Below are positions 1 to 8,451 of a stretch of DNA of 42,399 nucleotides, in pieces; the first letter of the stretch is position 1, and each line of letters opens with the position of its first letter. The position numbers and the translations under genes are program-made. The DNA lies in assembly GCF_000422905.1 (NCBI RefSeq), contig NZ_AUGY01000075.1:1-42399 (forward strand), written 5' to 3'. The notes under the pieces were generated by a model. It saw only the letters and a program-made list of their open reading frames with translations. It did no database searches and was not told where the DNA came from. Source of the stretch: Paenibacillus alginolyticus DSM 5050 = NBRC 15375 (GTDB taxonomy: Bacteria > Bacillota > Bacilli > Paenibacillales > NBRC-103111).

Positions 1-80
1 TGTTTGGTAGGACTTACAACAATACTGGATTGGCAGATGTTTTTCCATTTTCAACCGTAGTTCATACCGTCAAGCACTGA
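1..80 (+). CDS. Possible 3' end of an unidentified gene (partial)
   Basis: Reading from base 3, about 25 codons stay open to a TGA at 78-80 and end in ...FPFSTVVHTVKH. An inverted repeat that could terminate transcription follows at 106-152, which is why this may be a real gene end cut by the window edge. The stretch is too short for a family call, and another frame is also open for about 19 codons, so chance is a real alternative. Confidence 0.3.
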   Translation, partial: FGRTYNNTGLADVFPFSTVVHTVKH

Positions 81-105
81 TTTCTGTTTTGAGCCAAAAA
101 ACCCA

Positions 106-152
106 AAGAGAACTTTACCTTCATGTAGGAATAAACATAGGAAAGTTCTCTT
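106..152 (-). terminator. Terminator-like hairpin at the end of the molybdenum hydroxylase operon
   Basis: A perfect 11-bp inverted repeat (AAGAGAACTTT / AAAGTTCTCTT) encloses a loop of about 25 bases. Read on the minus strand it is followed closely by a TTTTTT run, which suits termination after the YmaF-like gene ending at 223. It may also stop plus-strand transcription entering the window. Confidence 0.55.
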
Positions 153-222
153 ACATACATTTTCTTTCAAAACATTCATCGATTATAGATGAATATTCTA
201 GTTTTGCCACCTTCCTGACAGT

Positions 223-573
223 CTAGTCAACTTCATTTCCTGTGGTTCCATTATAATGATGAGTATGTGGATGCATGCCATTTATCGTTGTAAATCCTTC
301 CAAATAATGAACATGCCCTCCATTGGGAAGATTGATTGCTGGGCCTGTTGCTCCTTCAATAATATGAGTGTGACCGTCATTCATGGAAGTAACAGTATGA
401 TAACGATGAACGTGAGGGACGCCTGTCGGAGCTGGATCAGTAAGGCCAACGTATTCGTGTACATGCCCATAGTCTAATGAAGTAATTCCTGAAAACATAT
501 GCCGATGCAAGATATGAATGTTTAAAGGAATTTGACATAGGTATCCACACAAATGATGAAGTATTCTCTTCAA
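223..573 (-). CDS. YmaF-family histidine-rich protein
   Basis: A 116-residue protein dominated by repeated His-x-His elements: GHVHEY, GVPHVHRYH, GHTHIIEG, GGHVHYLEG and MHPHTHHY. This layout of an HxH pair followed by a short beta-type segment matches the YmaF family of Bacillus, whose function is not established. The regular spacing suggests metal binding, but that is inference. No signal peptide is obvious, although the N-terminus is itself His/Leu-rich. The start codon overlaps the stop of the upstream 2Fe-2S subunit gene as ATGA (570-573), so translation is probably coupled and the gene is the fourth member of the molybdenum hydroxylase operon. That partnership is unusual for YmaF proteins as far as I know. 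Confidence 0.8.
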   Translation of the reverse strand: MKRILHHLCGYLCQIPLNIHILHRHMFSGITSLDYGHVHEYVGLTDPAPTGVPHVHRYHTVTSMNDGHTHIIEGATGPAINLPNGGHVHYLEGFTTINGMHPHTHHYNGTTGNEVD

Positions 574-1070
574 TCCCCAAACGATTTTGGTTCTATACGA
601 CTATCAAAAGCAAAGATCGTTTTCATCACTCCATGAATTTCTATATAAGACGTGCACCTGCAAATGTTGGACTCAAGCCATAACTGAACCATTTCCTCGT
701 TTGCATTTGGATGTAAATTCGCCAAACCATGACAGTTCATAATAAACCCGGGAGTGCAGTACCCGCATTGGAACGCCTGCTTTTGAACAAAGGCCTGTTG
801 TACAGGAGAATGTTTCAATCCCTCAATCGTTGTTATATGCTGCCCTTCCGCTTCCACTGCGAGTATGAGGCAGGCTTTCATTGGGATATCGTTAACTAAT
901 ATTGTACAAGCACCACAATCGCCATTGTCACAACCGGATTTACTTCCCGTCAAACCGAGACCATCTCGAAGCACATACAGCAGAGTATCTGCACCTCGTG
1001 CCCGTATAGTCTTTCTTTCTCCGTTAATTTGAAAATTCACTGGATACATACTTGATTCCTGTAGTGACAT
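570..1070 (-). CDS. Molybdenum hydroxylase 2Fe-2S subunit (xanthine dehydrogenase/CoxS type)
   Basis: The small electron-transfer subunit of a three-subunit molybdenum hydroxylase, cytoplasmic. At 166 residues it is normal for the family. The N-terminal plant-type ferredoxin fold carries C47, C52, C55 and C67 (CDNGDCGAC, then C67); the C-terminal helical domain carries C102, C105, C137 and C139 (QCGYCTPG and ICRC), the full set for two 2Fe-2S clusters. The ATG follows GGGAGGT with a 5-base spacer, and only 3 bases separate it from the stop of the FAD subunit, so the two are co-translated. The substrate is not readable: xanthine/purine dehydrogenase, nicotinate- or CO-dehydrogenase-like enzymes share this subunit. 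Confidence 0.93.
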   Translation of the reverse strand: MSLQESSMYPVNFQINGERKTIRARGADTLLYVLRDGLGLTGSKSGCDNGDCGACTILVNDIPMKACLILAVEAEGQHITTIEGLKHSPVQQAFVQKQAFQCGYCTPGFIMNCHGLANLHPNANEEMVQLWLESNICRCTSYIEIHGVMKTIFAFDSRIEPKSFGD

Positions 1071-1073
1071 ACT

Positions 1074-1907
1074 TTACCTCCCTTCCAACTTTTTTACTGT
1101 TTCGAATAACGTATTCTTGAGCACAAACGTTCGATAATCGGCAGAGCCTTCCATATTATTTAAAACGGGAGCCGGAAGGTTCCAGATTATCTGATCAATT
1201 CTTTCTGCTAAGGACAATCTTGAGTTGTTTACTATTTGTTCGATTTCAATAGATCGAAAAGGGAATGCGCAAACGCCGCTAAATGCTATACGAATCTGTT
1301 TTTCCTTTTTTAACGCAGCCACGGAAACGAGAGGATAGCCTACGTTGCCGATTTGCCTTTTTTTAAAATGAATACATGGCAAAGTTAAATATTCACGATC
1401 TGTAATCGTTTGCAATAGAAATTCATTCTTCTCCAATCTCATCCGTTGTAAGAAAACATGATGAATATGAATCACTTTTATCCCTTCTGGTCCTGCTATA
1501 ACCATACGGCTATCTGCCAACAACAGCGGGAGTACAGCCTCCCGATAATAGATTTCGCCGCAGATGTTCCCTCCGAGCGTAATTTTATTCCGGGCCGTTT
1601 GATCCGCGACTCCTTGGGCGGCTTCGCTAAGTAACGGGAACAGATTCGATGCGGATAACCTCGATAACGAGATGCAAGATCCGATAACCAGACCATCTTT
1701 TTGTAATTCAGTAACGTTGCTCTCTGGAATGGCCTTCAAATCGACGACTGCTCTTGGGTGAATGAAATTTCTACGGGCAAATGTAATAATTTCTGTTCCA
1801 CCGGAATAATACAGAGGATTTTTCCCCTGTGTTTGCAGATACTGAAATAATTCCACGGCCTTTTGAACTGAAGTAGGTTTATAATACTCAAAGTCAAAAG
1901 GAATCAT
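1074..1907 (-). CDS. Molybdenum hydroxylase FAD-binding subunit (CoxM/XdhB type)
   Basis: A 277-residue medium subunit that would pass electrons from the iron-sulphur clusters to FAD. It begins with the family's typical FDFEYYKPTSVQKAVELF stretch, has the FAD-contacting YYSGGTE segment near residue 35, and the TLGGNICGEIYY segment near residue 110, which corresponds to the usual TIGGNI motif. The C-terminal CO dehydrogenase flavoprotein domain follows. The start codon is preceded by GGAGGACG and lies 14 bases inside the end of the molybdopterin subunit gene, so the two genes overlap and are probably translationally coupled. Length and motifs appear intact. Confidence 0.92.
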   Translation of the reverse strand: MIPFDFEYYKPTSVQKAVELFQYLQTQGKNPLYYSGGTEIITFARRNFIHPRAVVDLKAIPESNVTELQKDGLVIGSCISLSRLSASNLFPLLSEAAQGVADQTARNKITLGGNICGEIYYREAVLPLLLADSRMVIAGPEGIKVIHIHHVFLQRMRLEKNEFLLQTITDREYLTLPCIHFKKRQIGNVGYPLVSVAALKKEKQIRIAFSGVCAFPFRSIEIEQIVNNSRLSLAERIDQIIWNLPAPVLNNMEGSADYRTFVLKNTLFETVKKLEGR

Positions 1908-4221
1908 GGATCGTCCTCCAGATCACTTCGGGCGTAAGAGGTAATTGATTAAGTCCTATACCGATGGCAGTCGACAAGCTGTTCGCCAATGCGGCAGGCA
2001 TTCCAATCACACCATGTTCGCCTATTCCACGCAATCCGTAAGGCGCTTCTAAATGAGGAGTCTCGACAAAATCAACGAAGTACTTCGGCTGCTCCCCATA
2101 GCGAATCAACTTGTATGTCCGTAGTTGCGGATTTAATATGGCCCCGCTATCATTACTAAGAAATACTTCCCGACTGGCTAGACTCAGGCCTATACTCATA
2201 CCGCCAGTGATTTGGCTCTGGGCGAATTCTGGATTGATTACCTTACCGGCGTCGATGACAGTTGCCGCATTCATGATTTTATAGGTATACTCTCTCGTGT
2301 CCAAGTCTACTTCAACGGCTTGAGCGCCTACCGTCCACTCGGGACCGGGGTTTCCTTTACCAGTTTCCGGATCCAGTAACGTTAAATTTCGCATGGCGTA
2401 ACTCCCGCGTCCGATTACCTGTCCACCTATCGTGTGGCCGTCAGGGAATTTATATCCATTGGCGATTTTTTCAACTTCTATCCCGATGTCGGAACCATTT
2501 TTGAAGAATACTCTTCCCTTACCAACATCCAACTCGTCCGGAGAGCATTCTAGTACTTGAGATGCTATATCTTTTAGCTGTATGATGGCATCCTCAGCTG
2601 CCGCAAGAACAGCATTGCCAACCAAAAATGTGCTTCTGCTTGCCACGGTTTTCCAATGCTGGGGATCAACTTCGGTATTCACATCCATGGAAATGTGTAT
2701 CATCCGATCATCCATGCTTAACCGTTCGGACAAAATTTGAGTAAGCGCGGTCCTCGTACCTTGACCGATTTCCACGGCTCCGCAAAGCAGATTGACACTT
2801 CCGTCGGGATTAAACATAATAATAGCCCCAGCACCTGCATCTGTCGGTGTACTTGAATTTTTCCAGAAGCAGCTCACTCCTTTCGCCTTGATGAAGTGAC
2901 CTTCATGCTTTATTCTGGGCGAGTTATCCCAATGAATTAAAGATTTCAATTTTGCAATGCACATGGGCAAATTGCCCAAGTTACTTCTGTTCAAAATGGT
3001 TTGTGTCGGCGTGGTATCCCCTATTCCGATAGCGTTTATGAAACGAAGCTCCAAAGGATCCATATCCAATCGTTCCGCCAATACATCCATGCTTCTTTCC
3101 ATCGCAAATGTTAACTCCGGATGACCGAATCCACGAAATGAGGTAGCATATGGATGGTTTGTATACATACATAAAGAGTCGCATTGAACATTGTCAATCC
3201 GATAAGGCCCCGTACAATCGGTGGCTCCCGCTCGACTCATCACTGCTCCCCGATCCGAATAGGCTCCACTGTCATACAAATACAGAATTTCTGCCGCCTT
3301 GAGTTTCCCTTCGTTCGTACAACCAAGTCTAATTTTAGCGTCTAGTCCAATATGTACAGGTGAAGAAATCATATCCTGTTCTCTGGAATTAACGAGTTTA
3401 ACGGTTTTTCCTCCAACGGCACTGGAAGCCAAATAGGCGAGAAATTCTAATTGAATGGCGGCTTTTCCACCGAACGATCCTCCGACCAAAGGTGTATGAA
3501 CGATAACTTTTTGAAGAGGAATGTGAAAAGAAAGACTGATTGATCTTCGAATGACATAGGGGGATTGTGAAGCGGAAGAGATAATCACTTTTCCATCAGG
3601 CGAAATTTCCGCTGTACAGCACCGTGTTTCTATAGCGGCATGGTCTGACTGAGGTAAGGTAACGTGAACATCAATGATATGATCACTATGGTTCCAACCT
3701 TCCTCCATATTCCCTTTGCGTATTTTGGTTCGATTTGCAATGTTAGTTCCAGGCTCCGGGTAGACCTCTTCGTGGCGTTTGTAAGTGGCAAGATGCTCAT
3801 GAAGGAGAGGAGCATCTGGTTGATAGGCTTCCATTGGGGAGAGGAGGACAGGTAATAGCTCATAATCCACTTTGATTAGCAGTGCTGCCATCTCAGCCGC
3901 GTGTTCTTGTTCCGCAACGACGATTGCAACTGGTTCACCATAATATCTGACTTTATCAATTGCAAGAGGAGGGCGGTCTTCTAAAGGTGAACCCGTTAGA
4001 ATTGGATGATCTTTACCTATAAGGACTGCTTTCACACCTGGAATTTTCCTGGCCTCCGACGAATCAATGGAAATGATTTTTGCATGGGCGTGAGGACTGA
4101 CCGCTAGTTTGACGTGTAGTAATCCAATTTTCGAAAAGTCATCCGTATATTGGGCTGTTCCGGTTACCTTTTCCCAAGATTCCTTCCTCATCGTGCTTTT
4201 TCCAATTGATCTTTCGTCCAT
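1894..4221 (-). CDS. Molybdenum hydroxylase molybdopterin-binding subunit (xanthine dehydrogenase type)
   Basis: The large catalytic subunit of a molybdenum hydroxylase. The reading frame opens at a TTG at 4236, but GGAGGAGGGG lies inside that extension and places the true start at the ATG at 4221 (MDERSIGK), giving 775 residues. Visible family features are the N-terminal KVTGTAQYTDDF segment, the cofactor-contacting GGSFGGK and SFRGFGHPE segments, GAVEIGQGT, and a C-terminal GLRGIGEHGVIG that supplies the Glu expected to act as base. It is first gene of a four-gene minus-strand operon. No cofactor-maturation or XdhC-like insertion gene is seen nearby. The hydroxylated substrate is unknown. 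Confidence 0.92.
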   Translation of the reverse strand: MDERSIGKSTMRKESWEKVTGTAQYTDDFSKIGLLHVKLAVSPHAHAKIISIDSSEARKIPGVKAVLIGKDHPILTGSPLEDRPPLAIDKVRYYGEPVAIVVAEQEHAAEMAALLIKVDYELLPVLLSPMEAYQPDAPLLHEHLATYKRHEEVYPEPGTNIANRTKIRKGNMEEGWNHSDHIIDVHVTLPQSDHAAIETRCCTAEISPDGKVIISSASQSPYVIRRSISLSFHIPLQKVIVHTPLVGGSFGGKAAIQLEFLAYLASSAVGGKTVKLVNSREQDMISSPVHIGLDAKIRLGCTNEGKLKAAEILYLYDSGAYSDRGAVMSRAGATDCTGPYRIDNVQCDSLCMYTNHPYATSFRGFGHPELTFAMERSMDVLAERLDMDPLELRFINAIGIGDTTPTQTILNRSNLGNLPMCIAKLKSLIHWDNSPRIKHEGHFIKAKGVSCFWKNSSTPTDAGAGAIIMFNPDGSVNLLCGAVEIGQGTRTALTQILSERLSMDDRMIHISMDVNTEVDPQHWKTVASRSTFLVGNAVLAAAEDAIIQLKDIASQVLECSPDELDVGKGRVFFKNGSDIGIEVEKIANGYKFPDGHTIGGQVIGRGSYAMRNLTLLDPETGKGNPGPEWTVGAQAVEVDLDTREYTYKIMNAATVIDAGKVINPEFAQSQITGGMSIGLSLASREVFLSNDSGAILNPQLRTYKLIRYGEQPKYFVDFVETPHLEAPYGLRGIGEHGVIGMPAALANSLSTAIGIGLNQLPLTPEVIWRTIHDSF

Positions 4222-4260
4222 AGTCCCCTCCTCCAACTAATGATTATTTCACATTTTCTC

Positions 4261-4297
4261 CTATAGTCCATATATATTACTGATCTATGGTCCATAT
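4261..4297 (-). repeat. Paired 13-bp direct repeat upstream of the molybdenum hydroxylase operon
   Basis: CTATAGTCCATAT (4261-4273) and CTATGGTCCATAT (4285-4297) match at 12 of 13 positions and are offset by 24 bp. They lie about 40-75 bp upstream of the first operon gene, where a regulator or promoter site would be expected. No known regulator family is assigned. Confidence 0.4.
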
Positions 4298-4340
4298 TAA
4301 TCCAGCCATAAATAAAAGGCCTTATCAAAAAATTAAATAA

Positions 4341-4373
4341 GCCAGATTTTCCTTTGTGCAAGGAATATCTGGC
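4341..4373 (-). terminator. Rho-independent terminator of the FUSC-type gene
   Basis: A 14-bp stem with one mismatch (4341-4354 with 4360-4373, 5-base loop). Read on the minus strand it is followed by a T-rich tail (TTATTTAATTTTTT) just after the gene that stops at 4394. Confidence 0.8.
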
Positions 4374-4393
4374 CTTTAACGGGAGCTTTTCGT

Positions 4394-5407
4394 TCAACTT
4401 AACTTTTGGAAATCTTGAATAATCTGGTTAGCATTATTATACAAAGCAAGAGGGTACTGATATTTCTCTAGAGTGAAAGGTGTTTTGATATTAAGGACAG
4501 GAGCACTAAAAGTGAGGTTGGAATTGGTTCGTTTATCGAGATGTGAATTCCATTCTTTCACATGTAAGGCAATCGTGTATAAATGATCTGCCCAAATCTT
4601 TTGATCCTCCGCCATCCAGTGCTTACTTTCGGACCATTCAGTAAAAATCCGGATCATATCTGAGAGATTGGCAAAGCCTAGCCGGAGTTGTTGCAATTGC
4701 TGAGTTTGTCGCTTAAAAGTATCACGTTTTTCTGAAGCGAAAAGATGATAACTTAGACTTTGATTCGCCTTATCCATTTCAGTCGTGGCTTGATGCAGTT
4801 CTTGGAATAACTGTTGAATTTCTTTTTCCATGTCCCGTGATTCCATCGAGGAGCAACCGGCTTCAACCCATTGAGCAGTCTTGAAAAAATACGTAGTTAA
4901 ATGGTCCGCAAATTTGCTCATAAGGTTTTTAGCTTTCTTAACGGAATCGGGTGGAAATAATAGTATGTGGATGAGTAAAGCAACTGCAGCTCCGATGACG
5001 GTATCACGAATGCGATCAAAAGGATAAGAGGGCATTTGACTTTGAAAGTACATCACTAACAGAATGCTAAGAGTAACTTGACTCATAACGATATTATCCA
5101 ACTTTAATAACTTGACGAAAACCGATCCCAAAAGGATCATAAGTCCAATACTCCAGCCAGTTAACCCTAAAAAAGATACGAATGAGGACGTTAGTGCAAC
5201 GCCGAGAATCGTACCCAAAATGCGCTGCCAAGCAAATTGAATGGATTTGCTAACTGTTATCTGAATGCATAGTATCACTGTAAGCGGAGCCAGATATGGA
5301 TGACTCGATCCAGCCCATTTAGCTAACTCCCATGAGAGTGCAGCAGCTAGTGGGGTTTTCCATATCAATCCTGTATCTTGTATAAAAGATTTTATTCGAA
5401 GGTTCAT
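4394..5407 (-). CDS. FUSC / aromatic-acid-exporter-like membrane protein
   Basis: A 337-residue protein of the FUSC/ArAE type. The N-terminal half (about residues 15-155) holds several hydrophobic segments, including ASFVSFLGLTGW-like and MTVSQVTLSILLVMYF-like stretches, and includes the typical FAWQRILGTILG motif. The C-terminal half is a soluble, Gln/Glu-rich helical domain with coiled-coil character. Family members are proposed to export aromatic acids or similar amphiphiles; the substrate here is unknown. The ATG has an AAGGA ribosome binding site about 9 bases upstream. The gene stands alone, divergent from the split kinase gene, and ends in its own terminator, so no operon link to the hydroxylase genes is implied. 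Confidence 0.78.
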   Translation of the reverse strand: MNLRIKSFIQDTGLIWKTPLAAALSWELAKWAGSSHPYLAPLTVILCIQITVSKSIQFAWQRILGTILGVALTSSFVSFLGLTGWSIGLMILLGSVFVKLLKLDNIVMSQVTLSILLVMYFQSQMPSYPFDRIRDTVIGAAVALLIHILLFPPDSVKKAKNLMSKFADHLTTYFFKTAQWVEAGCSSMESRDMEKEIQQLFQELHQATTEMDKANQSLSYHLFASEKRDTFKRQTQQLQQLRLGFANLSDMIRIFTEWSESKHWMAEDQKIWADHLYTIALHVKEWNSHLDKRTNSNLTFSAPVLNIKTPFTLEKYQYPLALYNNANQIIQDFQKLS

Positions 5408-5576
5408 TCAAATTGTATCCTTCTTCTTATTTGCTTTTGGTGCCCGAATTATTGTGCCCCATGGTTAGCGGGTTGATTCATTCTTTTTTTCTGGGCCTTT
5501 ATAGAAATACTCACCACCATGGTTTATGATAGATTTGAATATTCATGATAAAAACTAATATGCGGGTGAGGGTATT

Positions 5577-7199
5577 TTGATTCTTTATGACTACATTGTT
5601 AATCTCTCCATATTTTCACTCTTAGTTAGTACGCCCTTAGTTATCCGTTCTTTCATTAAGCATCAGCCACTTAAGCAAATGCACCTCTGGGCAGGCGTAT
5701 ATGCCGGGCTTGTTTCCGTAATCCTAGTTATTTTGTCGGTTAAGCAACAAGGCTATTCTTACGACATCAGATATGCCCCCGTAATTCTGGTTTTTGCCTA
5801 TCTTGGACCGGTACCTGGATTAATTACAGGTTTATTTTCCCTGATGACTAGACTATTTTCAAGCGGCAATTGGGTTCCTGCCATCATTGGGTGGACATTA
5901 ATCATGAGTGTTTTCTCTGTCTTACATGTATATTGTTCACGATTCACACCTCTTAAAAAAATCGCGACTTTTTTTGGAACATATATTGTTCTCTATTTAA
6001 TTACGGTATTTTCATTTCATATTTTAGTAAACCGGCCACTCTTTCACATTCAGTATTGATTGTTTGTAATGTTAGGAGTAATCTTTGGGGGCTTACTCAT
6101 TGAATCCAATGAGAGGCTTCGTAGAATCATTACAGAAAAAAACCTTATGGAGAAGACACTAGAAGCAAGTGAATCGAAATACCGGCTAATCGCTGAGAAT
6201 ACGTCCGACCTGATCATGGTGATGGATAAGGATCATTCGGCTAGTTACTTTTCACCTTCTCACGAGCTCGTTTTGGGATATAAAGGCTTTGAATTGGAAG
6301 GTATTGAATTATGTATGCTGATACATCCAGACGATGTGTGGAGTTTTAAGAGTACGATAAAGAAGATGTTCGAAGATAAGGAATCCCACTCGATGGAGAT
6401 CCGATTCAAACATAAAGAAGGCAGTTGGATCGAATTAGAGTCCCGCCTTCGGTCAGTTAAGGGAGAGGAAGGTACGATCAAGCATATCGTTATTATCAGC
6501 CGGGATATCTCCGAACGCAAAAAAGCGGAAGAAATTCTTTTGCAATCTGAGAAGCTGTCCGTTGTCGGGGAGCTGGCCGCAGGAGTGGCACATGAAATTC
6601 GAAATCCCCTCACAACCATAAAAGGATTTCTTCAGGTTTACAAGAGGGAGAATCATTTGATAAAGTTTAGTGATTTGCTCCTCAGTGAACTTGAACGCAT
6701 TGAAACCACTACTAGTGAACTTCTTTCTTTGGCAAAGCCTCAAGCTGTTCAGCTTGCCTGTACGGATATACAGGAATTGATTGAATATACGCTCGAATTT
6801 CTGTCTCCTCAGACCCTGCTGAACAATATTGAATTTATACGTAATTATGAAGAATCCACATTCCCCATTACATGCGAAAAAAATCAATTAAAGCAAGTGT
6901 TTCTGAATATTTTAAAGAATGCCATAGAGTCAATGCCAAGTGGCGGGGAGATCGACATCAGTTTGAGAAAAGAAGCAGATGATGTATGTATGATTTCTAT
7001 AAAAGATCAAGGTTGTGGGATCCCGGAGGAACTGTTGCCTAGATTGGGTCAGCCTTTTTATAGTTTGAAAGAAAAGGGAACAGGACTCGGTCTCATGATC
7101 TGTCATAGAATTATTAAACAACACCGAGGCAATATTGCGTATAAGAGCAGGGTTAATGAAGGGACCTTGATAGAGATCAGGCTGCCCATGACAAAATGA
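5577..7199 (+). pseudogene. Sensor histidine kinase (sporulation-kinase-like), split by an in-frame TGA
   Basis: Two adjacent frames form one kinase in the same phase, separated only by TGA at 6057-6059. The first part (from a TTG at 5577 after GGGTGAGGG) has five hydrophobic segments like a 5TM-5TMR_LYT sensor. The second holds the sixth segment (FVMLGVIFGGLLI), a PAS domain, the phosphoacceptor motif VAHEIRNPLTTIKGF (His 339 of the joined 540-residue product) and an ATPase domain with NAIESMPSGG, DQGCGIP and GTGLGL. Sensor, PAS and kinase domains together resemble orphan kinases of the KinB/KinD sort that feed the sporulation phosphorelay; that role is inferred. TTG immediately follows the stop, so reinitiation is conceivable, but no ribosome binding site precedes it. 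Sequencing error, readthrough or true gene loss are all possible. Confidence 0.8.
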
Positions 7200-7240
7200 T
7201 GATTGATATCGAAGATACAATAGTTTAATAAGCATCAGGG

Positions 7241-7276
7241 AAAGGCTGCCGACAGTAAATGGATCGGCAGCCTTTT
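7241..7276 (+). terminator. Terminator after the split kinase gene
   Basis: A 12-bp stem (AAAGGCTGCCGA / TCGGCAGCCTTT) ends in TTTT. The following sequence (CAGCTGCCG) can also pair with the right arm, giving an alternative hairpin. Confidence 0.8.
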
Positions 7277-7423
7277 CAGCTGCCGGCAGGTTTCGCTTTT
7301 TCTACCATCACAGAGATTCGCTCCTTGCTTCCGGGTTTTAATCCGACTTTTTAAGACTTTTCCCCTGTATTATTGTCCTCCGCTCCTGTTTTCCGGCCAA
7401 CCGATTTCCGATAAGCTAATACA

Positions 7424-7437
7424 TGTAAACACTTTCT
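7424..7437 (+). promoter_or_regulatory. Weak cre-like site upstream of uptake system 1
   Basis: TGTAAACACTTTCT matches the CcpA cre consensus TGWAANCGNTNWCA except for the central G and the last A. It lies about 50 bp upstream of the first permease gene. Two mismatches make this a tentative call. Confidence 0.3.
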
Positions 7438-7483
7438 TTATCGAGAGAGGCTAGATATAGAGATCGGACAGGAGGGAAGCGGG

Positions 7484-8434
7484 ATGGAACTGGTGACCGC
7501 CAAGATCACCGATGCAAAAGAGACGCCATTACATAGGCAGATAAGGAGGATTTGGAAATACAAGCTGCTCTATGTTCTGCTGGTTCCCGCATTAGCATGG
7601 GTTTTCATTTTTGATTATCTCCCGCTTTACGGGATAACTATTGCCTTCATGGATTACAACGCTATCCAGGGTTTCTCTGGGAGCCAGTGGGTCGGATTAA
7701 AATATTTCTGGATGCTGTTCGAATCGGAGATGTTCCTGAATGCCTTCAAGAATACGCTGCTTATTAGCTTGTATAAAATGATCAGCGGTTTTCTTTGCCC
7801 CATTTTGTTAGCGCTTGCACTTAATGAAATACGCGTGGTATGGTTCAAAAAATCGCTCCAAACAGCCGTCTACTTACCGAGGTTTGTATCTTGGGTCGTC
7901 TATGGAGGGATCATCACGCTGCTCCTTTCGCCGGAAACTGGGGTCATTAACAAGATCATAGCGTTTTTTGGCGGCGATCCGGCCTATCTGCTCGTCGAAC
8001 CCGCTTACTTCCGGACCATTCTGGTCGTCACGGATGCGATGAAGGAGATGGGATGGGCGGCCATCATCTATATGGCTGCGATCGCTGGGCTGAACCCAGA
8101 GGTATATGAAGCCGCCATTGTGGATGGAGCAACGCGTTTTCAGCGAATTGTGCACGTAACTTTACCGGGAATTACCGGGACCATTATCGTCATCTTCATC
8201 CTGAGAGTCGGATATATCATGAGCGCAGGGCTGGATCAGGTCATCAACTTGTACAATCCGATGGTCTTTGAAGTCGGGGATATTCTGGATACGTACATTT
8301 ACCGTGTAGGCATCGAGCAATTTAATTTGAGCCTTGCTGCTGCAGCGGACGTGATCAAGGGTTTTATTGGACTAGTGATGATGCTGGTTGCCAATCAAAT
8401 TGCCAAGCGGATCAATGATTCCGGTATTTTCTGA
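7484..8434 (+). CDS. Sugar ABC transporter permease, LplB type (system 1)
   Basis: A 316-residue inner-membrane permease of the LplB/YtcP-partner family within the CUT1 carbohydrate transporters. It starts after an AGGAGGGAAGCGGG ribosome binding site. An N-terminal cytoplasmic stretch is followed by YVLLVPALAWVFIFDYLPLYGI, a hallmark of LplB proteins. The EAA loop that contacts the ATPase is visible near residues 209-225 (YEAAIVDGATRFQRI). Six hydrophobic segments are evident. It is the first gene of a transporter-plus-two-component operon. No ATPase gene is present, as usual for this family, which is thought to share a general MsmX-type ATPase encoded elsewhere. The substrate is an oligosaccharide of unknown kind. 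Confidence 0.93.
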   Translation: MELVTAKITDAKETPLHRQIRRIWKYKLLYVLLVPALAWVFIFDYLPLYGITIAFMDYNAIQGFSGSQWVGLKYFWMLFESEMFLNAFKNTLLISLYKMISGFLCPILLALALNEIRVVWFKKSLQTAVYLPRFVSWVVYGGIITLLLSPETGVINKIIAFFGGDPAYLLVEPAYFRTILVVTDAMKEMGWAAIIYMAAIAGLNPEVYEAAIVDGATRFQRIVHVTLPGITGTIIVIFILRVGYIMSAGLDQVINLYNPMVFEVGDILDTYIYRVGIEQFNLSLAAAADVIKGFIGLVMMLVANQIAKRINDSGIF

Positions 8435-8451
8435 CAAAGGGGAAGAATGCG

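Noticed and set aside
256..477. A 73-residue plus-strand frame inside the YmaF-like gene.
   Set aside because: His-rich codons produce Met/Ile-rich antisense reading; the frame has no start signal and the opposite strand has clear family features.
4222..4397. An alternative upstream TTG start for the molybdopterin subunit and a small minus-strand frame at 4188-4397.
   Set aside because: The TTG lies before the ribosome binding site, and the small frame runs across the terminator of the preceding gene.
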